From the NCBI RefSeq assembly GCF_006376615.1, contig NZ_VEXQ01000021.1, forward strand, positions 19,353 through 83,352: a DNA stretch of 64,000 bases, written 5' to 3'. The stretch comes from Buttiauxella sp. B2 (GTDB lineage: Bacteria > Pseudomonadota > Gammaproteobacteria > Enterobacterales > Enterobacteriaceae). The notes below the pieces were generated by a model. The model was not told the DNA's origin, made no database searches, and saw nothing but the letters and a program-made list of their open reading frames with translations. Below are positions 34,602 through 43,944 of the stretch, one piece after another (positions within the stretch are counted from its first letter, which is position 1; each line of letters begins with the position of its first letter). The translations under genes and the position numbers were made by a program.

Positions 34602-35564
34602 TTACAGCCATTCAACTGTGAGAACCTCAGAACCATTTAATTCTCCAGCTGTAATATCTTTTGACGCGATGAGTTTTGAAGAAACAGTGACATCAACAGA
34701 AGCATCTTGAGCAACATCAATTTCAGTCTCTGAAAGGTTTACTTCGCTCTGAACACCATGCCCCAAATTAATTGTAGATTTTTCTGTTCCTGTTGAAAGT
34801 CGTAGTTTCGCTTTACCTTTCCCTCCCCCCCCGCATTCCAAACGGACATCTGATGAAACAGTATTTCCGTCAACGGCATCCGGAGTCATTGTTTTATGAT
34901 CCAGATTTATGCTTTGATTCATAACCCGACACCAGGCTGTAATCTCATATTTGGATGAAACTTCTTTCGTCGTCTGGTATCCGGCAAGTGGCCCCATATT
35001 TCCCCACATACTTCCTTTTTCCCTTCGAGTAAAATAGCTATCAACGGGAAGTGAGATGTTATATTCCCCTGAGACTGGCAATTTCCTTATTTTATATACA
35101 GCAGAAAATGTTTTACCTGAGCCATACCAACCTGAGACCACTTGACCAATATTTGCATAGGAATTATAATATGAACAACTATATTTAGAGGGTGTAGTAG
35201 CAACAAGACCAATTCGTCCATCGGGCATATTTACTACCTGTGCTAAATCCCCCTCCGCGCGCACATAATCAAAATCAACCCCATTGGAAGTAAAACTTCG
35301 AGGAATTGCAAGAATGTCCTGAACCTCCATCGTACTGACACCATCACAGTTACCACTAGTCAAATGTGTTGAGGCAGAGAAGAATGGAGCATTGGGAGCA
35401 AACATAGAGATAATGACTTCTGAACCATCATACATTATTGATGGCGTCTTTATTGAAACCTGATAATCCTGATTCCAGGATGCAACTTTTAATGCAAAAA
35501 TCGGTTCAGCCGCAAAACAACTGTTAGACAGGCCTAATAAGAATAATAAAATTTTCTTCATCAC
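34602..35564 (-). CDS. PapG-like tip adhesin of the Pap-type fimbria
   Basis: A 320-aa secreted protein with signal peptide MMKKILLFLLGLSNSCFA. The N-terminal ~190 residues are a unique receptor-binding-like domain with few cysteines. The C-terminal ~110 residues are a pilin domain (LECGGGGKGKAKLRLS, INLGHGVQSEVNL, a terminal alternating strand) arranged as in PapG. It is last in the operon, the usual place for the adhesin. It is more AT-rich than the usher gene. The Gly run is encoded by eight consecutive G on the coding strand (34825-34832), a possible slippage site. The ligand cannot be inferred. Confidence 0.75.
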   Translation of the reverse strand: MMKKILLFLLGLSNSCFAAEPIFALKVASWNQDYQVSIKTPSIMYDGSEVIISMFAPNAPFFSASTHLTSGNCDGVSTMEVQDILAIPRSFTSNGVDFDYVRAEGDLAQVVNMPDGRIGLVATTPSKYSCSYYNSYANIGQVVSGWYGSGKTFSAVYKIRKLPVSGEYNISLPVDSYFTRREKGSMWGNMGPLAGYQTTKEVSSKYEITAWCRVMNQSINLDHKTMTPDAVDGNTVSSDVRLECGGGGKGKAKLRLSTGTEKSTINLGHGVQSEVNLSETEIDVAQDASVDVTVSSKLIASKDITAGELNGSEVLTVEWL

Positions 35565-35829
35565 TCTTCTCCCAATACTTTTAAATTTAAAACTGGCATC
35601 GCTATGATTTTTTTGACACCCTGGCGGATATCATAAAACTAAAATCATCAGAAATAATTCCAGAACAGCCTATCCTTTCCTCCCGCCTCCTCAATAGAAG
35701 AATCAACGAATAAACATATTCGGCATTACCTTTACCCAGCGCAGAGATCTGGCTGCATGCTCAGAATCTGTATTTGATATATTGTGACGTATTTAAATTC
35801 CCCGCTTGTTACCAGAGTACTCTCTTATA

Positions 35830-36390
35830 TTATTGGTAACTTATGCTCATCGTAATTGACGCACTGAATGTGCCAGCATTTAAATCTGCACTTCCAAGTT
35901 TGTAAGGCACAGCCGTAAAAGTAAACTGGCTTTTCTGAGTATTCGAGGCGGAAAGTCCTTTTTTGATTTCATATCCAAGCTGCCCCTGCTCACCTGCACC
36001 TATTTTCAGCGGACTGGAGGTATCCACAGAGTCTCCCTGATACAATGCAATCCCCAGTGTTTCTGGATTCGCCCCCGTGGTTTTCAGCACATTATCCGGG
36101 GCACCGGAAAGTTGTCCAGTTCCTCCTGACAGACGAATATAAGGTCTCCCCTTAAAATATTCACAACTGACTTCCACCGTTGTCGGTTGGGCGTAATTTC
36201 TGCCGTCGACTTTCTGTAGCGAAATTTTCCCGAAGGGGACATTAAAGTCAGTATTGTTATTAATTTTACAAGGAGGGACCTGTACTGTGCCTGTAATTTT
36301 AATAGGAATATCCTCTGCCCGGATCGGGGACGACAACAGCGTTAATCCACCTGCAAGTGCTGATAATATCAGCGTCATTCTGGTTTTCAT
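35830..36390 (-). CDS. PapF-like minor (tip adaptor) pilin
   Basis: A 186-aa pilin with signal peptide ending S-P-I-R-A. It carries the PapF-type start IPIKITGTVQVPPCKINN, the second Cys in VEVSCEYF, and the C-terminal donor-strand-compatible beta-strand ending ISYQ. In P fimbriae PapF joins the adhesin to the tip fibrillum. It follows the PapK-like gene by 67 bp and precedes the adhesin gene by a 265-bp AT-rich gap with no gene, where papF/papG mRNA processing or an internal promoter might lie. Confidence 0.82.
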   Translation of the reverse strand: MKTRMTLILSALAGGLTLLSSPIRAEDIPIKITGTVQVPPCKINNNTDFNVPFGKISLQKVDGRNYAQPTTVEVSCEYFKGRPYIRLSGGTGQLSGAPDNVLKTTGANPETLGIALYQGDSVDTSSPLKIGAGEQGQLGYEIKKGLSASNTQKSQFTFTAVPYKLGSADLNAGTFSASITMSISYQ

Positions 36391-36457
36391 TTATTCACTC
36401 CTTGTGTCCGGCCTGCGCTGTAGCACAACCCCATCCGACACAGCCCATATCTGTCCG

Positions 36458-37024
36458 TTATTCATAGAACAACTCAAAGTTTGCTACCGATGAGTACTCA
36501 CCCGGCTGTACGCTTTTTTGTGCAATAGCGTCAGGTGTCGCCTGTACAAACGCCTTGAAGTTCAGTGTCACGGTATTGCCCTCAATAAGCGTACCCTGCT
36601 TATTATTGTGCACCTCACCCAGTTTCAGTGGCGTTACCCCATCGGTATCCAACAGGCCAACAGCAAGTTTTCCCTGGTTTCCACCGGAAACACGAAGAAA
36701 ATACGCCGACTTCTCCTTCATTTCGGGTTCATTGTCCCCGCTGAATTTCAACTTTACGGTCTTCCATACGGAGGAGGTGTCACAATCATTCAGACGGATA
36801 CTGAATTTTTCCGCCGGCCCTTTGCCCGGAGACACATGAAAATATTGTGTCGAACGCTCCAAAAACTGCACGGTCTGATTAAGGCTGCCAGAATCTATCT
36901 GGCAGGGTCGATCAAGCAGTTCACCGTCAAACGTGACATTCACCGCGCCGGCAGACAACGTAAACAGTAATGGCAGACAGCCTGCCAGACGGAAAATACC
37001 TGTTCCCGGAATCGCTCCTCTCAT
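36458..37024 (-). CDS. PapK-like minor pilin
   Basis: A 188-aa pilin. The start ATG (MRGAIPGTGIFRLAG) has GGGAG upstream; two longer starts overlap the preceding gene and are less likely. After the signal peptide comes VTFDGELLDRPCQID, typical of PapK. The second Cys is in LNDCDTS, and the end is SVANFELFYE. PapK links the tip fibrillum to the rod and limits tip length. The 17-bp overlap of its leader with the end of the upstream PapJ-like gene indicates coupling. Confidence 0.8.
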   Translation of the reverse strand: MRGAIPGTGIFRLAGCLPLLFTLSAGAVNVTFDGELLDRPCQIDSGSLNQTVQFLERSTQYFHVSPGKGPAEKFSIRLNDCDTSSVWKTVKLKFSGDNEPEMKEKSAYFLRVSGGNQGKLAVGLLDTDGVTPLKLGEVHNNKQGTLIEGNTVTLNFKAFVQATPDAIAQKSVQPGEYSSVANFELFYE

Positions 37025-37040
37025 TCTGCTTCTCCCTCTC

Positions 37041-37625
37041 TCATTCATAATCCAGTCGCAAGCGCAGGTGCGCACTATGATCACGCGGGTTCAGATACGG
37101 TTTTCCTTGCGCCCGGTCCGGGGATGGCCACCCTGTCAGGGCCTGCTGTTGTACCTCACTCAGGTAATATGTCAGCCGGTTAACCCCACCGTGCAGCACG
37201 GCCCGGCCCGTACTCACGCTCCGCTGACCAGGCTGCAGCGCGCCACCGTCTCCCCCGGCCAGCAGAGTGTTCTGCACAACCATCGTGCTGTCACGTCTTG
37301 CCTGAGCCGGGGCTGAAGTCACGGCCCCCCCGTCTCCACATCCCACCAGGTTCAGCGTCAGTACATAATGCTCCTGCATCCCTTCAACCTGTTTCTGCAG
37401 CGGCAACGCCACCTCATTTGTCTCCAGCGTGCACGGGGACGACAGCAGTGCACCACTGACTATCAGCATCCCTGTACGACCATTTTGCTCATTTACCCAC
37501 TGATGGCGCTCTTCATCTGCCGTGAAAAAGTTATCCCGCATCACCAGTTCATCTGCCCACAGCGCAGTGATTAAGCTGCAACTCACCACCAGCGCAGCCA
37601 GACTGAGTCCTGCTGTCTTCTTCAT
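37041..37625 (-). CDS. PapJ-like periplasmic fimbrial assembly protein
   Basis: A 194-aa exported protein with signal peptide MKKTAGLSLAALVVSCSLI. It matches PapJ in FTADE-x-RH, NGRTG, SGALLSSPCTLETNEV and LVGCGDGGA. PapJ is needed for integrity of the assembled P pilus and may act as an accessory chaperone. It lies between the chaperone and PapK-like genes, exactly as in the uropathogenic E. coli pap operon. This makes a true Pap-type origin likely, since other chaperone-usher systems lack this gene. Confidence 0.8.
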   Translation of the reverse strand: MKKTAGLSLAALVVSCSLITALWADELVMRDNFFTADEERHQWVNEQNGRTGMLIVSGALLSSPCTLETNEVALPLQKQVEGMQEHYVLTLNLVGCGDGGAVTSAPAQARRDSTMVVQNTLLAGGDGGALQPGQRSVSTGRAVLHGGVNRLTYYLSEVQQQALTGWPSPDRAQGKPYLNPRDHSAHLRLRLDYE

Positions 37626-37660
37626 ACCGGTTCCTCCGGATTACGCCTACACTGACTCTC

Positions 37661-38392
37661 TTATTGCTTCACCGCTGTACAGCGCTCACCGCCGCAGGTG
37701 AATTTCAGCACCGGGCGACCACCGTAGTCGTTGATGTAACTCAGGTACGGTGTACTGTAACTGTCGGCCTTCACGGTCTGCGTGGATTTCGGTGCCAGCA
37801 TCACCGCTTCAAATGTCCCTTCCTTCGCCTGATTCTCACTGCCCCCCAGGCCAATCACCGTCACGTAATACGGCGTCGGGTTTTCAATCCTGTAACCATC
37901 GCTGGTTTTATTCAGAACCAGTTGGTCCTGCCACACTGCATTCGGTTTCGCCTCAATGGCTTTTGGCCGGTAAAAGAGTTTGATTTTGGTCTGCAGGGCT
38001 ATCTGGAGAATATTCGCCTTTTCACTCTTCGGAGGAATTTCGCGAAGATTGAAATAGAACAGGGACTCCCGGTCCTGAGGCAATTTGCTGATATCCGGGG
38101 TACTAGCCAAGCGCACCATGCTCTTTGCCCCCGGCTCCAGACGCTGTACCGGTGGTGTAACCACAATCGGTCCGGTAGTAATTTTTTCCTGCTTATCATT
38201 CTCTAACCAGGCCTGAGCCAGATACGGCAGTTGCTTGTTGTCATTAGCAATATTCAGCGTCATCGACTTCTCCCCGCCGTTAAAAATCGCACGCGTACGA
38301 TCAAGGGAAATGGCAGCCTGGGCTGTAGGTACTGCCGCCAGGCACGCTAACGCCATCAGCGTCTTTTTCACCGCTGCTTTCACTTTCAGCAT
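37661..38392 (-). CDS. PapD-like periplasmic pilus chaperone
   Basis: A 243-aa chaperone with signal peptide ending T-A-Q-A. The FGS-type chaperone fold shows the conserved Arg (SLDRTRAIF), the G1 donor strand LFYFNLREIPP, the Lys of the cleft in QTKIKLFYRP, and the C-terminal immunoglobulin domain ending in a Cys pair (FTCGGERC). It caps pilins in the periplasm and hands them to the usher. The start ATG follows GAGAGAGG; a longer frame of 18 residues is not needed. It lies 120 bp downstream of the usher. Confidence 0.88.
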   Translation of the reverse strand: MLKVKAAVKKTLMALACLAAVPTAQAAISLDRTRAIFNGGEKSMTLNIANDNKQLPYLAQAWLENDKQEKITTGPIVVTPPVQRLEPGAKSMVRLASTPDISKLPQDRESLFYFNLREIPPKSEKANILQIALQTKIKLFYRPKAIEAKPNAVWQDQLVLNKTSDGYRIENPTPYYVTVIGLGGSENQAKEGTFEAVMLAPKSTQTVKADSYSTPYLSYINDYGGRPVLKFTCGGERCTAVKQ

Positions 38393-38512
38393 ATTTTTCC
38401 TCTCTCTGTTTTCAGTTCCAGTACCGCGTCGTCTGCGAAAAGGCACCGCTATTTATGTAAACACCTGTTCGTGTGTACGGGTATCTGCTCTCAATGCCCG
38501 GTGTTTATTCCG

Positions 38513-41023
38513 TCACTGCGTTTTACGGCAGGGCAACAGCAGTTGTCCTTCCGGGTTCAGGTTCTTCGGTATATCCACCACACACTGCGTTTTACCGTCC
38601 CAACGCACATTCAGTGTTTCACCCGGATTCACCCCGCTCAGCCAGACCAGACCGTTGTCCGCCACTATGCCCAGCTCACGCCCTTTCACGTTCGTTACAC
38701 TGGTACCAAACGGCGGATGGCTGCTGTCTTCCAAACGCAGCACGGCAAACAGACGGCTTCCCTTCAACACTTCAAACTCGCGATAACCAATTGCCCCTTC
38801 CGTCAACACGGATTCCACCACCGACCGGGTCGCTTCCATGTCTTCCGGCAGTTTGTTCAGGTCCACCGACGTGGTATTGCGGTAATAGCTGCTCACATCC
38901 GTCACAACGCCAATCCCCCAGCGGTTGGTGGAGACTCGGCCGCCGTCAACAGGCACACCTCCGACACCATCGGTGTCTACCAGCAACCGGGTTCCTCCAT
39001 TCATGCCTCCAGCATGCAGGGCTGCGCCCTTCGCCGTAATGGTGGCACCACCTGACGCATTCGCCCCGAACGAGGTGTAACCGTTCTCCACCGAGGAGAA
39101 GTTGGCCGACAGGTTTGCCAGCGGGCTGCTGTGGCTGTAGTACGCACTCACCTGGCTATGTGACGGTTGACCATTACCACTGCTCACCCCGGCATTCAGG
39201 CTGTAACTGCTCAAACCTCCATTCAGTGTGTCGCTGTAGCCCATCGTGTTGGTGTAGCGATCATTGCTCATACTGCCGCTGTAACTGACCGTTCCGGTTC
39301 CCCATGGTATGGAAAGCCGCATATATGCCGAATCGTTATCCCGGCCCTCATATTTCGAACGGGATGCTGACAGCCCCAAGGAAATGTTCCTAAAACCGAA
39401 CGCATCGAAATAACGATTCACCGACAGCGTGTAATAATCTGATGCCTGGCTGTCCCAGTATGTTTGGTGGCTGTACTGCAGGTTGAGCGACGTATTCCAG
39501 TCCTCAACGTTCTTGTTGAGCGTGACGGTGTACAACTCTTTCTCGCGCCCCGTGAAATCATTGTGGTAACGCGCATTGAGGTACTGCTCCATCGTCATGT
39601 AGTTACGCTCCGAGAAGCGGTAACCCGCAAAGGTGATATCCGCATTCACGTCGTCAAAACGTTTGGAGTAACTCAGACGCCAGGATTTACCCTGTTTCGT
39701 GTCCTCCCCCGGGATACGGGCCATGGACTGAGTCACGTCTGCCGAGACCGTACCGAACTCACTTAAATCACGTCCAACCCCCACGGCCAGGGCGTTGTAA
39801 TCCCCAGCTACAATACCGCCGCCGTAGAGAGACCATATGTTGCTGATACCCCATGAAGCCTCCCCGGCTGCAAAAACTGGTCCTTCAGTGGTGTGCTCAT
39901 AATTACGCGAACGGCCAGAGACCAACTTGTAACGAATCTGGCCCGGACGGGTCAGATACGGTACATACGCCGTATCCACCTGAAAGGTCTTCTCGCGGCC
40001 GTCCTGCTCAATGACCTGCACATCCAGACGACCGCGCACAGAGCTGTCCAGATCATGAATGGTGAACGGCCCCGCCGACACGGTGGAGTCATATAAGATG
40101 CGGCCCTGTTGCGAAATCACGACACGTGCATTCGTATCCGCAATCCCTGAGACCTGCGGTGCATAACCACGCAGTTTTGGCGGCAGCATACGATCATCGC
40201 TTTCCAGACTGGCTCCGGTGTACTGCCAGGAGCTGAAAATGTCTGAATTGATGTAGTTCTCACCCAGCGTCAGGTTAGCGCGCCAGCGCGGAATGGCGCG
40301 GTACAGGTAAAAACGGTTCCAGGTGAACTGACTGTACGTTCCCAGCTCACTACTCCCGGCAGTGTTGTTCAGGTTGCCCTGATAATCTGCACGCAGGCGC
40401 CATGCTCCGAAATTAGCCCCCGCCGTACCGTTATAGCTGAGTGTCTGGGACTGCTTTCCCTGGTGCGGCTTGGTCACCGTCCCATTAATGTTGTAGTCAA
40501 ACAACAGCCCAGGAATGCCGTTATCCCAGCGGGATGGCGGTAGCCAGGAGGCGTCGGAGTACTCCAGCCAGGCTTGCGGCATGTTGATGTACAGCATCCC
40601 TTCTGCTGGGTTCGGCCGGATTTCCACCCCCGGCAGTTGGCTGAAGTCAGCGCACTGCCCGTTGTTCCAGTACGTCACCTTTTCCTGTGACGCCGCCATC
40701 AGCCCCATTCTGCTGACCATTTCCGGCGTCAGACAGGCCTGTGGTAATGGCTTCTTTCCATCCGTACCGGATGCAGAACGCTCCAGAAACGTCACCGAAA
40801 AGGCCGACGGTGATATTCCCTGGTCATTGACCATAATTTCCATCTGGTACTGTCCGGGCATGATATATCCCGCCTGGGAGAACCGGGAAAAATCAATATT
40901 TTGTCTGTCTGCTGCATCCAGAACATCTGTATTAAAGTCGACGGCATAAGCCGGTACACCCGTCAGCGAAAGCATCAGCGCATAAGTAATGCAGTTGACG
41001 GTAAAAGATGTTTTGTTTTCCAT
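38513..41023 (-). CDS. PapC-like outer-membrane usher
   Basis: An 836-aa usher, the assembly platform and secretion pore for the pilus. After a signal peptide (cleavage near A-Y-A) come the N-terminal chaperone-binding domain (VDFNTDVLDAADRQNIDFSRFSQ), the 24-strand barrel with its plug, and the C-terminal domains with the paired cysteines CVVDIPKN and LPCRKTQ. Length and order agree with PapC. The gene is flanked by the PapH-like terminator subunit upstream and PapD-like chaperone downstream. Confidence 0.92.
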   Translation of the reverse strand: MENKTSFTVNCITYALMLSLTGVPAYAVDFNTDVLDAADRQNIDFSRFSQAGYIMPGQYQMEIMVNDQGISPSAFSVTFLERSASGTDGKKPLPQACLTPEMVSRMGLMAASQEKVTYWNNGQCADFSQLPGVEIRPNPAEGMLYINMPQAWLEYSDASWLPPSRWDNGIPGLLFDYNINGTVTKPHQGKQSQTLSYNGTAGANFGAWRLRADYQGNLNNTAGSSELGTYSQFTWNRFYLYRAIPRWRANLTLGENYINSDIFSSWQYTGASLESDDRMLPPKLRGYAPQVSGIADTNARVVISQQGRILYDSTVSAGPFTIHDLDSSVRGRLDVQVIEQDGREKTFQVDTAYVPYLTRPGQIRYKLVSGRSRNYEHTTEGPVFAAGEASWGISNIWSLYGGGIVAGDYNALAVGVGRDLSEFGTVSADVTQSMARIPGEDTKQGKSWRLSYSKRFDDVNADITFAGYRFSERNYMTMEQYLNARYHNDFTGREKELYTVTLNKNVEDWNTSLNLQYSHQTYWDSQASDYYTLSVNRYFDAFGFRNISLGLSASRSKYEGRDNDSAYMRLSIPWGTGTVSYSGSMSNDRYTNTMGYSDTLNGGLSSYSLNAGVSSGNGQPSHSQVSAYYSHSSPLANLSANFSSVENGYTSFGANASGGATITAKGAALHAGGMNGGTRLLVDTDGVGGVPVDGGRVSTNRWGIGVVTDVSSYYRNTTSVDLNKLPEDMEATRSVVESVLTEGAIGYREFEVLKGSRLFAVLRLEDSSHPPFGTSVTNVKGRELGIVADNGLVWLSGVNPGETLNVRWDGKTQCVVDIPKNLNPEGQLLLPCRKTQ

Positions 41024-41189
41024 AGTCAGTCACATCAGTCACATCAGCCACCACCTTTAATACAGACTGCTCCCGGTAAATAAAGACAACAAATCCCCAT
41101 CCTGTTCTCAGGAAGTATACTTACCTCACAGTCATAAATAATTAAAAGTCGGAAAGCTTCTGTCTGTTATTGGTTATTTCCATTCACTG

Positions 41190-41750
41190 TTATTCGTACT
41201 CAACCTTAAATCGTAATACGGCATAATAACCCCCTGCCTTTAATGGTTGGCCGTTGCGGACAACCCGCAGAGTATAATCCAGCCCCTCTTCATTTCCGTT
41301 CAGTAATAACGGCGGCATCACCTTCCCTACCCGGGCAGGATAGCCCTGGTTATCCAGTATCTGCAGGTTTATTCCCTGTGCCTGACCGACCAGCGAAAAT
41401 TTATCGGGCGTCTCCCCCTGAACACCATCAAAGGTAACCCGCACACGGCTCGCCGTATAAACCCGTTTGCCAGTCCCTGCCAGTTCGCAGTTACGCAACC
41501 GCAGGTGAAACTTCTTTTCGGGACCGGCAAAACTGTCCTGTAAATCACGGACCGGCGTAGCCCCCATATCAATGGCCTGATATGTGTCTTCCATGGCCAG
41601 CGTACAGGCCGGAGCAATCACCTGCCCCATAAAACTCGCCCGACCATTCAACACGCCCCAGGACTCCGGCGCGGAAAAGGAAGGTGACGAGGCAGCCTGT
41701 ATCGCTGCAGACCAGAACAAGGTTACCGAAAGGATTATGCGCCAGAACAT
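41190..41750 (-). CDS. PapH-like pilus-anchoring/terminating subunit
   Basis: A 186-aa subunit with signal peptide ending I-Q-A. It aligns closely with PapH in the blocks APACTLAMEDTYQAIDMG, TPVRDLQDSFAGPEKKF and RVTFDGVQGETPDKFSL. PapH ends rod growth and anchors the pilus at the usher. The order papA-papH-papC is preserved here. A 166-bp gap without a gene separates it from the usher. Confidence 0.87.
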   Translation of the reverse strand: MFWRIILSVTLFWSAAIQAASSPSFSAPESWGVLNGRASFMGQVIAPACTLAMEDTYQAIDMGATPVRDLQDSFAGPEKKFHLRLRNCELAGTGKRVYTASRVRVTFDGVQGETPDKFSLVGQAQGINLQILDNQGYPARVGKVMPPLLLNGNEEGLDYTLRVVRNGQPLKAGGYYAVLRFKVEYE

Positions 41751-41830
41751 GCAGTATTCCTTATTTTGTATCGGTAATAGCAGGGGCTGATGCCCCTGCG
41801 TATCTGACGGTTAAAACCGGACAGTGTAAA

Positions 41831-42352
41831 TCACTCGTAGGCGAGGCTGAAATTAGCAACCGCCGTGAAGTCACCTTCAGCCACCGTTTTACCAGAGGCC
41901 TGCTTGACCCATGATTTGAAGCGCAGTGTATTATCACCATCGCTCAGTTTGACGAAATCAGTAGGTGTGCCAAAAGTGATATCGCTGCCATAACCATTGA
42001 GGACAACAGCAGTATTGGTCGGGCCCGCGGTCACCAGCTCATTTATGGCACTATTAACTGTATTACCTGTAAAGGTCAGAGAGACCCCTTTGGCCAAACT
42101 AGTCGCATTGCAATTAACCAGCTTAATATCCACGTCTTTCATTACTGAAATACCACCATTTGCCAGGTGGGACTTACCAATCTGACCAAAATCAATGGAC
42201 TGATCTGCGGATTCCTGCGCAATACCGCACGGGGCATCAATGACAGTACCTTTAAAGTTAACAACACCCTGCCCCTGATTTGCAGCATTCGCACCGAAAG
42301 AAACCAGAGCCATTGCAACCGCGCTAGCCATTACAGTTTTAATTAACTTCAT
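41831..42352 (-). CDS. PapA-like major pilin
   Basis: A 173-aa major rod subunit with signal peptide MKLIKTVMASAVAMALVSFGANA. The mature N-terminus N-Q-G-Q-G-V-V-N-F-K-G-T-V is the donor strand. The disulfide pair is the Cys in DAPCGIAQ and the Cys in LVNCNATS. The block ESADQSIDFGQIGKSHL and the terminal VANFSLAYE are PapA-like. It is first in the operon and should be the most highly expressed gene. Its AT-rich upstream region has no papI or papB homologue, so control differs from classical P pili. Confidence 0.88.
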   Translation of the reverse strand: MKLIKTVMASAVAMALVSFGANAANQGQGVVNFKGTVIDAPCGIAQESADQSIDFGQIGKSHLANGGISVMKDVDIKLVNCNATSLAKGVSLTFTGNTVNSAINELVTAGPTNTAVVLNGYGSDITFGTPTDFVKLSDGDNTLRFKSWVKQASGKTVAEGDFTAVANFSLAYE

Positions 42353-42789
42353 TAAAATACTCCTTTATTTTCCAAACGCGAATAAAAACACACCCAGTAT
42401 TTAACAACTGGTATTGACGAACTCAACAATAAAGAATTCATCAATATCAGCTGCCATTATTAGCGAGTTAATTAATTACCCACAGATTTAACTAAATTTA
42501 ATTTCGCGCGTTACTAACAATAAGAATTATCGACCAATAAAGCAAATAATATTAGATTTTTAATTCACATCAAGTGTTTTTTCATTTCTTTAACTCCATT
42601 AATTAGGAAAAAACAAGAATATTATTCTTTTTAATAAAAAACACACAAAATAAAAGACCAAATTAGCGTTTAAATTCCAGTTAAAAAAAACAAACATTAT
42701 TCTTAAAATAGAAAAACTCTCTTTTTTTGTTATTTTAAAATAGTCACACAGCCGGTGGATCACCTGGCCCTATAGTTTGAACGTAGCAA
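42353..42789 (-). promoter_or_regulatory. AT-rich upstream region of the Pap-type operon
   Basis: About 440 bp with many A and T tracts and no open frame of note on either strand. It must carry the promoter of the pilin operon and is a likely H-NS target. I found no papI/papB coding sequence and no paired GATC boxes like those of the classical pap switch; a single GATC lies near 42756. Confidence 0.5.
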
Positions 42790-43070
42790 GGCTTTGTTGA
42801 ATAAATCTAACTTTTGCCAGATGGTAGGATCAGAGTTCGCATCATCCTGACAGCATCGGGCAACTTCGAGGCAAAGCAGAAATTCCGAATCACCATCTGG
42901 AATACCTACAACGCCTCTATTTTTACCCTGATGGGGGTTGCGCTTCGCTGCCCGGATTACACCTGTGTCAGCAAATGTGCGGTGGCCAATCAGCGACTGA
43001 CGGGAAGCAATGCGCGATACCCACGCAGAGAAATAGGGTAACCTGCTGGCGTATTTTGTCGGCAAAGCCA
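42790..43070 (+). mobile_element. internally deleted IS903-like (IS5 family) relic
   Basis: The left end is the IS903-type terminal repeat GGCTTTGTTGAATAAATC (42790-42807), and the following leader also resembles IS903. The transposase frame then reads E-A-K-Q-K-F-R-I-T-I-W-N-T-Y-N, jumps to SIFTLMGVALRCPDYTCVS and then to VANQRLTGSN. These are three blocks that lie far apart in an intact transposase. Two large internal deletions and loss of the right end leave it inactive. It marks the far boundary of the argU-Pap island. Confidence 0.8.
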
Positions 43071-43090
43071 ATCTAAAAGGAGCGATGTGC

Positions 43091-43657
43091 ATGAGCAAGA
43101 GTGAGAAACAGAAGATGATTGATGGTGAAAACTATTATTCATCCGACAGTGAGTTGGTGGCTGACCGACTGCGAGCGACAGATTTATGCCATCGTTTTAA
43201 CCACGAGTTACCGTCACGCCAGCAAGTGCGCAGGGAACTGATTCATGAACTGCTGCCCAATGCGGATAAACAGGCCGAGTTCGCCGGGCCGTTCTTCTGC
43301 GCTTACGGTTACAACATTAAAATTGGCCAACCTTTCTACGCCAATACTGATCTGACGATTCTGGATATTGCGCCAGTGACCATCGGCAATAACGTCATGC
43401 TGGCGCCGCACGTTCAGTTGTATACCGCAGCACATCCAACCAACCCCGAGCAGCGAGCCACCGGTATTGAATGTGGCAAGCCGATTACCATTGGCAACAA
43501 CGTCTGGATTGGCGGTGGTGTGATTGTGTGTCCGGGCGTCACTATCGGCGAAGGTTCGGTGATTGGCGCGGGGAGCGTGGTTACGAAGGATATTCCGCCG
43601 CGTGTTGTCGCCGCAGGAAATCCCTGTCGAGTTATTCGTTCGGTGGATGAAAGTTAA
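43091..43657 (+). CDS. maa: maltose O-acetyltransferase-like sugar acetyltransferase
   Basis: A 188-aa hexapeptide-repeat acetyltransferase that uses acetyl-CoA to acetylate maltose, glucose or similar sugars in the cytosol. It has an N-terminal helical Maa domain (EKQKMIDGENYYSSD) and left-handed beta-helix repeats (TIGNNVMLAPHVQLYT, ITIGNNVWIGGGVIVCPGV). The catalytic His is in YTAAHPTNPEQR. The chosen ATG is eight bases after GGAG; the ATG six bases earlier is too close. It is clearly in the Maa/NodL/LacA group. Orthology to E. coli maa is likely but not certain. Confidence 0.82.
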   Translation: MSKSEKQKMIDGENYYSSDSELVADRLRATDLCHRFNHELPSRQQVRRELIHELLPNADKQAEFAGPFFCAYGYNIKIGQPFYANTDLTILDIAPVTIGNNVMLAPHVQLYTAAHPTNPEQRATGIECGKPITIGNNVWIGGGVIVCPGVTIGEGSVIGAGSVVTKDIPPRVVAAGNPCRVIRSVDES

Positions 43658-43670
43658 CCCTCACCCCCGA

Positions 43671-43692
43671 CCCTCTCCCTGAAGGGAGAGGG
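43671..43692. repeat. short dispersed palindrome downstream of maa
   Basis: CCCTCTCCCT and AGGGAGAGGG form a 10-bp stem with a two-base loop, preceded by CCCTCACCCCCGA. This resembles the intergenic CCCTCTCCC palindromes common in enteric genomes and may also terminate maa. Confidence 0.6.
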
Positions 43693-43944
43693 AGAAAATC
43701 CCCTTGATTTCATCACTCCCTCCCTCTTGATATCCCTATAAAAAAACCACCACGCAACTTTTAAATAGTGTGATCAACTAGCCAGATCGCAATCTATCTA
43801 TACAATAACCTACCACACCATTAAAATCTGGCATTAAAGCATCACAAAAGCGTATAAAGCGAAATTCTATTTCATCAAGAATATTTCTTGGGCAACGCGC
43901 TTTGCGCCCGCCTACACTCAATTAATTATCGAAGGCGAACGAAT

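Noticed and set aside
42353..42789. Classical pap epigenetic switch with two GATC sites and papI/papB.
   Set aside because: Only one GATC was seen and no open frame resembles PapI or PapB.
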